Positions 1 through 9,105 of a DNA stretch of 55,055 nt are shown piece after piece; the stretch's first letter is position 1; each line of letters starts with the position of its first letter. The translations under genes were made by a program, and so were the position numbers. The stretch comes from JAWKTM01 sp041399085 (GTDB taxonomy: Bacteria > Planctomycetota > Planctomycetia > Pirellulales > Pirellulaceae). The stretch is taken from the NCBI GenBank assembly GCA_041399085.1, contig JAWKTM010000049.1, positions 1 to 55,055 of the forward strand, written 5' to 3'. The notes beneath the pieces were generated by a model. That model saw nothing but the letters and a program-made list of their open reading frames with translations, was not told where the DNA came from and searched no databases.

Positions 1-1
1 G

Positions 2-2101
2 CTCGAACCGTGGGTCTTTCGCCGTTACTTGACCCGAGCCGATATCGCGGGCATCAAGGCACTGAAGCGGCGCATCGAGCGGCGGGCGAAGCTGGAGCAA
101 GGCGACACTCGCAATGTGAAGACCGGCCGCGGCGGGATTCGAGATATCGAGTTCGTGATTCAGTTTCTGCAATTGCTCAACGGCGGCGACTTGCGGCAAC
201 TTCGCACGTCGAACACATTGGCCGCGATCGCCGCGCTCGAGCAGGTCGGATGTTTGACGTTTCAGGAACGTTCGATCTTGGAGCGAAACTATGCGTTCCT
301 TCGTAAGATCGAACATCGGCTGCAGATTATGTTCGATTTGCAAACGCACACGTTGCCAGAAGGGGATGTCGAACTGCGGCGCGTGGCGATCCGCATGGGA
401 TACGCCGACACGCATCATGCCGCGGCGCTCGCCGATTTCCAGCGCGACTTGCGCGAGCGAACGGTCGAGAACCGCAAGATTTTGGATCATCTGCTGCATG
501 ATGCTTTCGGCGACGAAGAACGCACCGAGCCGGAAGTCGACCTGATTCTCGATCCCGAACCTTCGGCCGAAATCGTCGCTCAGCATTTGGGTAAATACGG
601 ATTCAACGACATCGCGGGAGCCTATCGAAATCTGATGGCGCTGTCGGAAGAGCGGGTGGCGTTCTTGTCGACGCGGCGTTGTCGTCACTTCTTGGCTTCC
701 ATCTCGCCGGCTTTGTTGCAAGCGATCGCGGCCACGCCCGATCCCGATTCGACGCTGGTCAATTTGTGCGCGGTCAGCGATTCGCTGGGTGGCAAAGGCG
801 TGTTGTGGGAGCTGTTCAGTTTCAATCCGCCGTCGTTGCAACTGTATGTCCGATTGTGTGCGACCAGCCCCTATTTGGCCGGCATTCTGACGAGCAATCC
901 GGGCATGATCGACGAGCTGATGGATTCGTTGCTGTTAGACAAGCTGCCGACTCATGAGTCGTTGCTGGCCACATTGAAGGATTTGTTGCGCGGGGCGGAA
1001 GACGCCGAGCCGATCTTGCACAGCTTTAAGAATTCGCTGCATCTGCGTGTCGGCGTGCGCGACGTGCTGGGCAAGGAGGATGTGCGCGATACGCATCGGG
1101 CGTTGTCCGATATCGCCGAAGTCTGCTTGGCGGAAATCGCCGACCGCGAAGCGCTGCGGTTGATGGAGCGCTACGGCCAACCCACCGTCGGCGACGAGCA
1201 GCGGCCGTGTGAATTGATCATTCTGGCGATGGGCAAGTTGGGCGGTCGCGAGCCTAATTATCACAGCGATCTGGATGTCATCTTTCTGTATGAAGCCGAT
1301 GGCATGACGCGTCCGAACGGTCGCGGGCGGAAGAACGAGTCGACGACCAATCAGCATTTTTTCAGCCAGTTGGGGCAACGCATCATCAAGGAAGTGACGC
1401 GGCTTGGGCCTTATGGGCGGCTGTATGAGATGGATCCGCGGTTGCGACCGACTGGCAAGAGCGGCTCGCTCGCCTGCTCGGTGGCCGAGTTCTCACGGTA
1501 TTTTCAGGAGGGCGCGGGACAGCTTTGGGAACGGCAAGCGTTGTGCAAAGCGCGTCCCGTATATGGTTCGGCCGCCGCGCGCGATGCGGTGAACGCAGCG
1601 GTTCGCGACGCGGTGACTTGCGTCGAGTGGCAACCGGCGTTCGCCGACGACATTCGCGTGATGCGTCGGCGATTGGAGGAAACGGCATCGGCCCGCAACC
1701 TGAAACGTGGACCGGGCGGTACGGTTGACATTGAATTCCTAGTGCCGATGCTGCAACTCCGCTGTGCCGGCGAGTTTCCCGAGGTGCTCGTGCCCGGCAC
1801 GCTCGACGCCATCGATGCGTTGAACGCCGCCGGGCAACTGGGCGACGACGATCGTGCCTTCCTGCGCCAGTCGTATCGCTTGCTTCGCAGCATCGAATCC
1901 GGATTGCGATTGATGAACACGACGGCTCGTCACGATCTGCCGGGCGACGAACGCGAACTGCGTCGGTTGGCGTTCCTGTTGCACATGCACGGCCCGCAAG
2001 AGTTGGTCGACCGTTGCCAGCAGGTCACCCACGAGAATCGGCGTCGCTTCGACCGTCTCTTCGATGAAGAGACCAGCCATTATGAGGAATGCAAGACATG
2101 A
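2..2101 (+). CDS. glnE: Bifunctional glutamine synthetase adenylyltransferase/adenylyl-removing enzyme, 3' part
   Basis: GlnE adds AMP to, and removes it from, glutamine synthetase in response to nitrogen status, acting in the cytoplasm with PII. The gene enters the window already open, so the start and most of the N-terminal deadenylation nucleotidyltransferase domain are missing. The motif GRGGIRDIEF (about nt 125-160) belongs to the helical region that follows the first catalytic domain. A second nucleotidyltransferase domain shows GGREPNYHSDLDVIF (about nt 1240-1290) with the metal-binding Asp pair, followed by the matching RGPGGTVDIEF motif (about nt 1705-1740). This doubled layout is diagnostic for GlnE. 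The stop codon overlaps the ATG of the next gene in an ATGA arrangement, suggesting translational coupling. Confidence 0.95.
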   Translation, partial: LEPWVFRRYLTRADIAGIKALKRRIERRAKLEQGDTRNVKTGRGGIRDIEFVIQFLQLLNGGDLRQLRTSNTLAAIAALEQVGCLTFQERSILERNYAFLRKIEHRLQIMFDLQTHTLPEGDVELRRVAIRMGYADTHHAAALADFQRDLRERTVENRKILDHLLHDAFGDEERTEPEVDLILDPEPSAEIVAQHLGKYGFNDIAGAYRNLMALSEERVAFLSTRRCRHFLASISPALLQAIAATPDPDSTLVNLCAVSDSLGGKGVLWELFSFNPPSLQLYVRLCATSPYLAGILTSNPGMIDELMDSLLLDKLPTHESLLATLKDLLRGAEDAEPILHSFKNSLHLRVGVRDVLGKEDVRDTHRALSDIAEVCLAEIADREALRLMERYGQPTVGDEQRPCELIILAMGKLGGREPNYHSDLDVIFLYEADGMTRPNGRGRKNESTTNQHFFSQLGQRIIKEVTRLGPYGRLYEMDPRLRPTGKSGSLACSVAEFSRYFQEGAGQLWERQALCKARPVYGSAAARDAVNAAVRDAVTCVEWQPAFADDIRVMRRRLEETASARNLKRGPGGTVDIEFLVPMLQLRCAGEFPEVLVPGTLDAIDALNAAGQLGDDDRAFLRQSYRLLRSIESGLRLMNTTARHDLPGDERELRRLAFLLHMHGPQELVDRCQQVTHENRRRFDRLFDEETSHYEECKT

Positions 2102-3378
2102 GCAGATCAACCGCCCGGTATGTCTTGATTTTCGTGTTCGTGGGACTTGCCGGGCCGCGGACGGCTTCGGCTCAGCAAAACCCCGATGGTCGGTTACCGA
2201 TTGGCGGCTTGGACAATCCATTGGTGTTTCTGCTGCGAGACGAGGTGGTGCTTAAGGATCTGAAAGCCACGACGGAACAACGCGCGTCGCTGGCCAAGCT
2301 CTCCGACAAGATCGATGCCTTGATTCTGCCCACGCGAAATCAATCGGCCGAAAAGAGCCAAACGGCTTGGGAGACGTCGACGCGAGGCGCCGAGCGTTAT
2401 GCGGCCGCGATCTTTACGGACTCGCAGCGGCAGCGCTTGGAGCAAATCAAATATTGGATCCAAGGCAGTCGGGCCCTGGTGCGCGATGAGGTGGCCGACC
2501 GGTTGAAGCTGGAAGAAAAACAGCGGCAGGAGATTCGCGAAATTTTGGAAGAGACACAAACGAAGGTCGCCGATTTGTACAAACGCGCCGCCGCGGGCGA
2601 ACAAGTCGCGCCGCTGGAAGAAGAAGCCCGCGAGCTGAAGTTGGCCGAACAGCGACGGGTGCTGGAAAAGATGACTGGCGAACAACGAACGGCCTGGGCG
2701 GAAATGGTCGGGCCCGCCATCGACATTAGCCAACTTGGCCAAGTCACTTTTCGCGCCCCCGAACTGATCTCACAACCGACCGATTGGCTCAATACGACGC
2801 GTCCCGTGGAGAAGTTGACCGGGCGCGTGACGGCCGTGCATTTCTTTGCGAACGGGTGCATTAACTGCCAACGGAATTATGAACACTATCGCAAGTGGCA
2901 TACGGATTTTTCCCGCCAGGGATTAACGATTGTTGGTATTCATACACCGGAAACGGATGCCGAACATGATGTCGATCGACTGAAGAAGAAGATCGCCGAG
3001 GCCGGATTCCAGTTTCCCATTCTGGTCGACAATGAGAAACGAAATTGGAACGCATGGGGCAATTCCATGTGGCCCAGCGTTTATTTAGTCGACAGCGCCG
3101 GCCGCATTCGTTATTGGTGGTACGGCGAACTCAATTGGCAAGGACAAGAGGGCGAAAAACGTCTGCCAGCGAATCGAGGAACTGCTGGCGGAGTTCGCTC
3201 CGTAGCGAACCCCGCCAAAGTCTTGGGCAATCCGCGGTTCTTCAACCTACTGAACGCTCCTGACGGACCGCTCCTAACCGAACGCGGCCCGGTCCCGCCG
3301 GCTATGCTTCGTCCAAATCGCGGCGGTAGTCCATGTACAGACGCACGAGTTCGGCGAGCGATTCGGTGCCCGTCTTAA
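2098..3378 (+). CDS. Secreted coiled-coil plus thioredoxin-fold (TlpA/DipZ-like) protein, frameshifted near its end
   Basis: The ATG at 2098 overlaps the glnE stop; an in-frame ATG at 2089 is the alternative. A signal peptide is visible (hydrophobic VLIFVFVGLAG, likely cleavage after ASA). Residues about 35-215 are charged and helical, probably coiled coil. A C-terminal thioredoxin-like domain carries CINC at nt 2857-2868 and ends in a strand rich in Trp and Tyr. After about nt 3157 the frame appears wrong: shifting by one base gives QRIEELLAEFAP followed by TAG at 3203-3205, which looks like a natural end, while the written frame runs on into low-quality sequence and overlaps the convergent gene by 77 nt. 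An extra A in the five-A run at 3155-3159 would explain it. A role in extracytoplasmic thiol chemistry is inferred from the fold only. Confidence 0.75.
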   Translation: MSRSTARYVLIFVFVGLAGPRTASAQQNPDGRLPIGGLDNPLVFLLRDEVVLKDLKATTEQRASLAKLSDKIDALILPTRNQSAEKSQTAWETSTRGAERYAAAIFTDSQRQRLEQIKYWIQGSRALVRDEVADRLKLEEKQRQEIREILEETQTKVADLYKRAAAGEQVAPLEEEARELKLAEQRRVLEKMTGEQRTAWAEMVGPAIDISQLGQVTFRAPELISQPTDWLNTTRPVEKLTGRVTAVHFFANGCINCQRNYEHYRKWHTDFSRQGLTIVGIHTPETDAEHDVDRLKKKIAEAGFQFPILVDNEKRNWNAWGNSMWPSVYLVDSAGRIRYWWYGELNWQGQEGEKRLPANRGTAGGVRSVANPAKVLGNPRFFNLLNAPDGPLLTERGPVPPAMLRPNRGGSPCTDARVRRAIRCPS

Positions 3379-3991
3379 GAAACACATTATGGCGACGGGC
3401 TTCAACCGTGCGGACGCTGACTTCCAGCTTGTTAGCGATGACCTTATTCGGGTCGCCTTCGATCATCAGCTCCATCACTTGGCGTTCCGCTTCGGTGAGC
3501 GACTCGAACCGACCGGCTCGGTCGACTTGAGCTTGGCGCGCTTCGCGCAACCGGCGATCCAATCCCAACGCTTCGCGGATGCTTTCCCACAATTGCTGTT
3601 CGCGACACGGTTTGTCGAGCAGCGTGATCGCCCCTTTTCGCATCGCCTCGACTGTCAGCGGCGTGTCGGCGTAGGCCGTGATAACGATCACGGGCAACGA
3701 GCTGCCGCGGTTACGCAATTCCTGTTGCAGCTCCAAACCGCTCATCCCCTGCATGCGATTGTCGGTAATGAGGCAACCGGGCTGGTCGAGCTGGTAATCG
3801 GCCAGAAAATCTTCGGCCGAGCCGTAGCTGGCCACGCGATAGCCCATCGTCACAACCAGGGCTTGTACCGAATCACGGGCGCCAGGGTCGTCGTCGACGA
3901 TGTATACGGTGGGAGTAACCGTGGGACCAGCGGCCGAATGACCAGTGGGAGCTCCTGGGGTAAAACCGACGCCTTTCGTGGAAGTCAACAT
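3302..3991 (-). CDS. FixJ/NarL-type response regulator
   Basis: This is a two-domain transcriptional regulator. An N-terminal receiver domain (about residues 20-135) has the acidic pocket VDDD, the phospho-acceptor Asp in ITDNRMQGMSG, a Thr switch residue in VIVITAYAD and the Lys of LLDKP. A LuxR-type helix-turn-helix follows (LTEAERQVMELM, then SVRTVEARRHNVFLKTG). It is close to FixJ, which binds DNA as a dimer after phosphorylation. I chose the start at 3991 because AGGA lies about 7 nt upstream; an in-frame ATG at 4033 has less support. No sensor kinase is encoded next to it, so it is an orphan regulator here. It converges on the preceding thioredoxin gene. Confidence 0.9.
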   Translation of the reverse strand: MLTSTKGVGFTPGAPTGHSAAGPTVTPTVYIVDDDPGARDSVQALVVTMGYRVASYGSAEDFLADYQLDQPGCLITDNRMQGMSGLELQQELRNRGSSLPVIVITAYADTPLTVEAMRKGAITLLDKPCREQQLWESIREALGLDRRLREARQAQVDRAGRFESLTEAERQVMELMIEGDPNKVIANKLEVSVRTVEARRHNVFLKTGTESLAELVRLYMDYRRDLDEA

Positions 3992-4114
3992 GGTGCGTCC
4001 TGCCTTTGAGAAGTGACGAGATGGTAGGGACAAGTAAACCGCACGAATTCACCGGAAAAGTAGACGGGCGAGCCGAACTTGACAAGTGAATTGCCCGGAT
4101 TTCCTGCTTCCGAC

Positions 4115-4154
4115 AAAAAAAGCCCGCCGGGAAAGCCTGTTTCACCGGCGGGCT
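4115..4154 (-). terminator. Intrinsic terminator of the groESL operon
   Basis: A perfect 10-bp stem (AGCCCGCCGG at 4121-4130 against CCGGCGGGCT at 4145-4154, 14-nt loop) is followed, reading on the minus strand, by seven T (A run at 4115-4121). It lies about 47 nt past the groEL stop. Confidence 0.9.
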
Positions 4155-4200
4155 CGATCTATTAAAAACGGCTCGGAGCCGACACGTCTAACTGGGTCGA

Positions 4201-5820
4201 TTAGTACATGTCGTGGTCGCCGCCATGACCCTTCTTGCCGCCTTCCTTGGGCTTTTCGGCGACCAAGGCGTCGCTGGTCAGCAGCAGCGTCGCTACGCTG
4301 GCGGCGTTGCCCAACGCCGTGCGAGTCACCTTCGTCGGGTCGATAACGCCAGCCTTCACCAAGTCCTCGTAGGTGTCGGTCAGGGCGTTGTAGCCGAAGT
4401 TCGACTTGCCATCGAGCACCTTCTCGCAGACGATGCCGCCGTCTTGACCGGCGTTCTCGGAAATCATCGTCAGCGGCGCTCGGCAGGCGCGGAGCACGAT
4501 GTTGTAGCCGACCTTCTCGTCGTGAGTCAGCTCATCGGCAGGTTTCACCGTCGAGCTGGCTCGCAGCAACGCCACGCCACCGCCCGGCAGGATGCCTTCT
4601 TCGACGGCCGCGCGAGTCGCGTGCAAAGCGTCCTCGACACGAGCCTTCTTTTCCTTCATCTCGCTTTCGGTGGCCGCACCGACATTCACCTTGGCGACGC
4701 CGCCAGCCAGCTTAGCCAACCGCTCTTCCAACTTCTCGCGATCGTAGTCGCTGGTCGAGTTGGAAATCTCGCGGCGAATCTGGTCGATCCGAGCCTTGAT
4801 GTCGGCACTCTTGCCAGCGCCTTCGATAATCGTGGTGTTGTCCTTGTCGACGATCACCTTCTTGGCGCGGCCCAGATCGGTGATCGGCAACGTTTCCAGC
4901 TTGATGCCCAGCGATTCAAAGATCGCCACGCCGCCGGTCAAGATCGCGATGTCTTCCATCATGGCCTTGCGGCGATCGCCATAGCCCGGAGCCTTCACGG
5001 CCACGCAATGGAAAGTGCCACGCAAACGATTGATGACCAGCGTCGCCAACGCTTCGCCTTCGACATCTTCGGCCACGATCAACAGCGGCTTGCCTTGTTG
5101 CACGATCGCTTCCAGGATCGGCACCAAGTCCTTGATGTTGCTGATCTTCTTCTCGAAGACCAGGATGTAAGGATCGTCCAACACGGCCGACATCGTGTTC
5201 GAGTCGGTAACGAAATACGGCGAGAGATAGCCGCGGTCGAACTGCATGCCTTCGACCCACTCCATCTCGGTCTGCAAGCTCTTGCCTTCGTCGACCGTGA
5301 TCACGCCGTCCTTGCCGACCTTTTCCATGGCGTCGGCCAACAGTTCGCCGATCGAACGATCGTTGTTGGCGGCGATGCTGGCCACATTCGCCATCTCGCT
5401 CTTGTCCTTCACCTTGATCGACATCTTTTGCAGCTTCTCGGTGATGTCGGCCACGGCCTTTTCGATGCCCGCCTTCATCTGCACCGGATTCACGCCCGCC
5501 ACGACGGCCTTCAAGCCTTCGTTGAAGATCGCTTCAGCCATGACCGTGGCCGTGGTCGTGCCGTCGCCCGCCACGTCGCTGGTCTTGCTGGCCACTTCGC
5601 GAACCATGCGAGCGCCCATGTTTTCGTAGACATCTTCCAGGTCGATTTCCTTGGCGACCGTCACGCCGTCCTTGGTAACCGTGGGCGAGCCGAAGCTCTT
5701 CTGCAGAATCACGTTCCGGCCCTTGGGACCCAACGTGACCTTGACCGCCCGAGCCAACTTGGAAACGCCGCGCCGAATTGCTTCGCGGGCCTCTTGATCG
5801 AAAGCGATGATCTTCGCCAT
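4201..5820 (-). CDS. groEL: Chaperonin GroEL (Hsp60)
   Basis: GroEL forms the double-ring ATP-dependent folding chamber of the cytoplasm and works with GroES. The 539-residue protein is the usual length and aligns throughout: KVTLGPKGRNV near the N-terminus, the ATP-binding loop AGDGTTTATVM (about residues 86-96), and the second nucleotide motif ILPGGGVALLRA (about 410-421). It lies about 90 nt downstream of groES on the same strand, with a strong terminator behind it, so the two form the standard operon. The C-terminus ends KKGHGGDHDMY, without the classic GGM repeat tail, which hints that this may be one of several paralogues in the genome. Confidence 0.97.
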   Translation of the reverse strand: MAKIIAFDQEAREAIRRGVSKLARAVKVTLGPKGRNVILQKSFGSPTVTKDGVTVAKEIDLEDVYENMGARMVREVASKTSDVAGDGTTTATVMAEAIFNEGLKAVVAGVNPVQMKAGIEKAVADITEKLQKMSIKVKDKSEMANVASIAANNDRSIGELLADAMEKVGKDGVITVDEGKSLQTEMEWVEGMQFDRGYLSPYFVTDSNTMSAVLDDPYILVFEKKISNIKDLVPILEAIVQQGKPLLIVAEDVEGEALATLVINRLRGTFHCVAVKAPGYGDRRKAMMEDIAILTGGVAIFESLGIKLETLPITDLGRAKKVIVDKDNTTIIEGAGKSADIKARIDQIRREISNSTSDYDREKLEERLAKLAGGVAKVNVGAATESEMKEKKARVEDALHATRAAVEEGILPGGGVALLRASSTVKPADELTHDEKVGYNIVLRACRAPLTMISENAGQDGGIVCEKVLDGKSNFGYNALTDTYEDLVKAGVIDPTKVTRTALGNAASVATLLLTSDALVAEKPKEGGKKGHGGDHDMY

Positions 5821-5911
5821 GAATGAGATCTCCTTTGAGAACTGTTTGCTTGTGTTCGGGAAACTGCCGCGAACGATTCAATCGCCTGCGGCTGGGAATC
5901 TGCCAATTCGA

Positions 5912-6232
5912 CTAGTCTTCGATGACGGCCAGGATGTCGTCTTCTCGCATCAACAGCAGCTCTTGATCGTCGACCTTAAAGGTCTCGCCGGCGTAGCTGC
6001 TGAAAATAACGCGGTCGCCCGGCTTGACCTGCATCGCGCCTCGCGTGCCGTCATCCAGCATTTTGCCATCGCCGATGCTGACTACCTTGCCACGCGCCGG
6101 TTTGTTCTTGGCGCTGTCCGGCAGCACAATGCCGCCAGCCGTCACGGCTTCCGATTCCTCACGTTCCACCACCACGCGGTCGCCCAATGGTTGCAGTTTC
6201 ACGCTGCTCTTGGTCTTGGTCGCTGTTGCCAT
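5912..6232 (-). CDS. groES: Co-chaperonin GroES (Hsp10)
   Basis: GroES caps the GroEL ring. The 106-residue protein contains LQPLGDRVVVEREE, the mobile loop around TAGGIVLPDSAK, and the C-terminal EDDILAVIED. The first ten or so residues (MATATKTKSSV) are an extension compared with the shorter classical forms. A clear GGAGG lies about 9 nt upstream of the ATG at 6232. It is the first gene of groES-groEL. Confidence 0.97.
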   Translation of the reverse strand: MATATKTKSSVKLQPLGDRVVVEREESEAVTAGGIVLPDSAKNKPARGKVVSIGDGKMLDDGTRGAMQVKPGDRVIFSSYAGETFKVDDQELLLMREDDILAVIED

Positions 6233-6623
6233 CAGTGAAAAACCTCCGATCGATGACTTGCACTAACGTGTCCGATATCCTGCTTGGCCGCCGCCGGGCC
6301 TACTCGCCACGCGTCCGGCTGCCAAAACTGCGCGGAATTTGCATGAGCGGCGTGAAGTAAGCAGATTGCGCGCCAAGTGGATCAAGAATGCCGCAACCTG
6401 CTTTGCTGTAGAAGGTTGCAGCATTCGATCAAGTGCCGGTCAGGGACGGCTTCACGCATCGTGGCAGACGCAAGCCGGCTGGAGGGCCGGCGACTGCCAA
6501 TCTGGCAGCGGCCACACTCGCAGCTTGACCGGCAAATCGGAACGGGCCCATGCAACGCGGATCAAACTGAGTTGTCCAACTGGCTCGTGCGGTGGACTGG
6601 CCCGAGCAAACCGCCGCGCCCAG
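6233..6623. other. Intergenic region upstream of groESL
   Basis: This 391-nt gap must hold the groES promoter and the end of the stator operon transcript. I looked for a CIRCE/HrcA operator (TTAGCACTC with its inverted partner) and did not find one. A few GC-rich short hairpins are present (for example around 6474-6500) but I see no convincing gene or consensus promoter. Confidence 0.5.
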
Positions 6624-7373
6624 TTAATTCGCCGTGCTGATGGCTTTGCGAACGACGAATGACATCACCGGCCGTTTGGAATCGGAGAACAACCACGGCT
6701 GGCCGACGGCGTGCAGCCGCGACTCTTGGCTGGGCGTCATACGCACGCCGTTCAAGAGCTCGTTTCGCAGTTGTCGTGATTGCTCGATCGCTCGATTCCA
6801 AGCCGACTCGCCCGGCGTCGTCGCCCAGACCACCAGCTCCACTTGATAGCGTTCGTCGCGCAATTGCGGCAACACTTGCATGGCCGTGTTGCGCACGGCC
6901 GCCGGCAGAAGCGGAGGTTCGGGGTTCAGCTTGTGGAAGATGTCGAACACCACTTCGCCCTCGGTCGGCGCGAGAGGTCGAACCGTGTACAGACGCTCCA
7001 TTTCCAGGATGAAGCGATCGAAGTTGTCCTTTTCGCGGTCGACCACGCGAATGTCGTTGCTGTCCTCGTCGGGGCCGCCGGCGTTCTTGTCCGGTTCGAC
7101 ATCCTCCATCGGTTCGACAATGTACAACGGATTCATGTGATCCTGCTGCCGAATGTGCTTCGATGTCTTGCCCGGATACGTGCCCGGCAAACCGGTCCCC
7201 TCCACGGCGCGGATGAACGAACCAGTGCCCGAGTGAAGATTGGCGCCCGTTTGTTCCTTGGCCAACGAATTGAGCACGATGAAGAACGCCAACAAGGCCG
7301 TCATCGTATCGCCAAACGATAACAAGTAGGCCTTGCTGGGCGCGCTAGAGGGCGGTTTGCGCTTCTTACTCAT
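6624..7373 (-). CDS. MotB-like stator protein, second copy
   Basis: The product is anchored by one N-terminal membrane helix with the MotB/ExbD-type layout (YLLSFGDTMTALLAFFIVLN, residues 16-35) and a candidate ion-carrying Asp at residue 22. The remaining periplasmic part ends in a region that resembles an OmpA-like domain in size and position (about 150-245) but lacks the usual peptidoglycan-binding HTD and NRRV signatures. The start at 7373 overlaps the stop of the preceding motB-like gene (ATGA), so I prefer it to the in-frame ATG at 7397. It is the third gene of a motA-motB-motB2 operon and probably forms part of an ion-driven membrane motor; no flagellar genes lie nearby. Confidence 0.75.
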   Translation of the reverse strand: MSKKRKPPSSAPSKAYLLSFGDTMTALLAFFIVLNSLAKEQTGANLHSGTGSFIRAVEGTGLPGTYPGKTSKHIRQQDHMNPLYIVEPMEDVEPDKNAGGPDEDSNDIRVVDREKDNFDRFILEMERLYTVRPLAPTEGEVVFDIFHKLNPEPPLLPAAVRNTAMQVLPQLRDERYQVELVVWATTPGESAWNRAIEQSRQLRNELLNGVRMTPSQESRLHAVGQPWLFSDSKRPVMSFVVRKAISTAN

Positions 7374-8035
7374 TCCGCACTCTGCCTTTCGTGCCAATAA
7401 GTAATCAGTCGCACATGATCCGCCGGGATACCCGAGTTCGGCATCACACTAATTCCGATTTTTCCGGGCCGAACGCCATATTCTTCTACCAAGGATTGAG
7501 CCAACACCATGGTTCGTGGGACGTCGCCGGTCATGGAGACTTCTAGCTTGATGTGACAAGGATCCTGTTTAAGCTGCTGGCCCAGCATCAAGTTCAGTTG
7601 CCGACCGCGAGCGTAAATCTCTCCATCCGCGCCGGCCAACAATGCCAGCGGAGCGTCTATCTGGTTAGAGATTGTGGGATCCTTATGTTCTTCACTATCA
7701 AGTCCGGCCAACCCTTTGTTGACACCGCGACTGGCGGGATCGTCGTGAATCGGCGGCATCTCCGAACCTTCCATGGTAAGGCGGCTGGAAGGCGGTCGCT
7801 CTCGTAATAACATCGAGTCGTTTTCAACCGCCTCCTTCATCTCGCCCGCCAAACCCGTGGCTCCGCCGCCGCCGAATAGCGAGATTTGCATTCGCTCGAA
7901 CATTTCCGGTTCATTCGTGGCAAACGTGAGCAGCAGAATAAAGAACGTCATCAACAGCGTGATGACGTCGCTGTACGTCATAAACCACGCTGGGATGTCT
8001 TCTTTTTTGGGTGGTGGAGCGTCGTCTTTGCGCAT
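7370..8035 (-). CDS. motB: MotB-like stator protein
   Basis: MotB-type proteins dimerise inside a MotA ring and carry the protons or sodium ions that drive rotation. Here a Pro/Lys-rich cytoplasmic start leads into PAWFMTYSDVITLLMTFFIL (residues 15-34), whose Asp23 matches the ion-binding Asp of MotB. The periplasmic part contains a Gly-rich stretch (GGGGATG) and a degenerate OmpA-like C-terminal domain (about 130-218) without the HTD motif that contacts peptidoglycan. It starts 4 nt after the motA stop and its own stop overlaps the next gene. It could serve flagellar rotation or another motor-driven process. Confidence 0.8.
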   Translation of the reverse strand: MRKDDAPPPKKEDIPAWFMTYSDVITLLMTFFILLLTFATNEPEMFERMQISLFGGGGATGLAGEMKEAVENDSMLLRERPPSSRLTMEGSEMPPIHDDPASRGVNKGLAGLDSEEHKDPTISNQIDAPLALLAGADGEIYARGRQLNLMLGQQLKQDPCHIKLEVSMTGDVPRTMVLAQSLVEEYGVRPGKIGISVMPNSGIPADHVRLITYWHERQSAE

Positions 8036-8039
8036 GGCG

Positions 8040-8818
8040 TTAGGCCGCCTCTCCCTGCTCGCCCGTCGGCCGCTTCGATGTGGATAAGAACGCGAGCAGG
8101 CGTTCTTCGATCGCTCGCGGGGGCTGCCCTTCCACCAAGGCGCCCAGTCCCGCGATCGTGAGTTCCCGAATCATGACTTCCTCTTGGCTGCGCATTTCCA
8201 GTTTGCCGGCCAAGGGGATACAAGCCAAGTTGAAATCACGGCGCCGTAGAGAGTTGTTAGCAAAGCGACCGCCATACCACCACCGATCTGGCTAGGGTCA
8301 TCCAACGTGCGCAACATTTGTACTAAGCCAATCAGCGTGCCGATCATACCAAACGCTGGCGCGGCGGCCGCCATCGCTTCGATGATCTTTTTGCCCGTGG
8401 CATGCCGCTGCGCGACGTAGCTGACTTCCGTCTCTAAGACTTGTTCGATGGATTCTTTCGTCGCGCCGCCGATTACCATTTCTAATCCGCGAGCCAAGAA
8501 TTCGTCGTTGATATTCGGCAGTTCGTTTTCCAAGGCCAGCATGCCCTGGCTGCGCACCACGCCCGCCAACTCTTTGAAACGGGTAATGCATTCCTGCGTG
8601 GTGGGCAATTTTACGGTGAAGCATTTTTTGATCACGCTAAAAACGCCCAAGACATTATTTAGCGGGAAATTGATCAGCAGCGCGGCGAAAGAACCGCCGA
8701 CGGTGATCATCAAAGACGGGGCATCGATGAACGGCATGAGGCCGCCGCCGCCAATCAGAATCGATCCGACCACCAGGCCGAATCCAAGTACCAATCCCAC
8801 AATTGTTGCGATGTCCAT
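8040..8818 (-). CDS. motA: MotA-like stator protein with one frameshift
   Basis: MotA forms the pentameric ring around MotB. The main fragment (8818 down to about 8235) has the first helix IVGLVLGFGLVVGSILIGGG, the FIDAPSLMITVGGSFAALL segment and the channel motif PAFGMIGTLIGLVQMLRTL. At about 8230-8240 the frame breaks: the written frame continues out of phase to 8171, while the next frame gives ACIPLAGKLEMRSQEEVM and a normal MotA tail ending at 8040. One missing base in a codon before AACTTGG restores a protein of about 259 residues, slightly shorter than enterobacterial MotA. Conservation on both sides suggests a sequencing error or a very recent mutation. Confidence 0.85.
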
Positions 8819-9105
8819 GGCTGCCCCACCGAGACGTCGTTCTGTTTCCTTCCGCGGCTATAACACGGTCACTCGCGCCGTTTGTGTCGCCAAAAGAGTA
8901 TAGAACGCGATTTCATGTGGCGTTCAGGCAACAGGCGAGGCCAATGCGAATCGAGAATGTTGGTAAAAAAAGCGCGGCAAGCGGGGCAAGTTTTTCCAGC
9001 AGGCGTCGATAACCACTACGAAGGGCCGAAAGCGCTCGCCCTTTGTGCATTCATCGTGAGTCAAGAAAGCAAATCCTAGAATTCGCACGCTCGGAGTTTA
9101 CAGAA

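Noticed and set aside
4213..5826. A 537-codon ORF on the plus strand opposite groEL
   Set aside because: It mirrors groEL codon by codon; there is no RBS and the translation has no recognisable domain. It is a by-product of GC-rich codon use.
6233..6400. CIRCE operator for groESL
   Set aside because: No TTAGCACTC-N9-GAGTGCTAA or close variant is present on either strand.
8225..8245. Programmed frameshift in motA
   Set aside because: No slippery heptamer or downstream pseudoknot is visible at the shift, and several unrelated genes nearby have similar indels.
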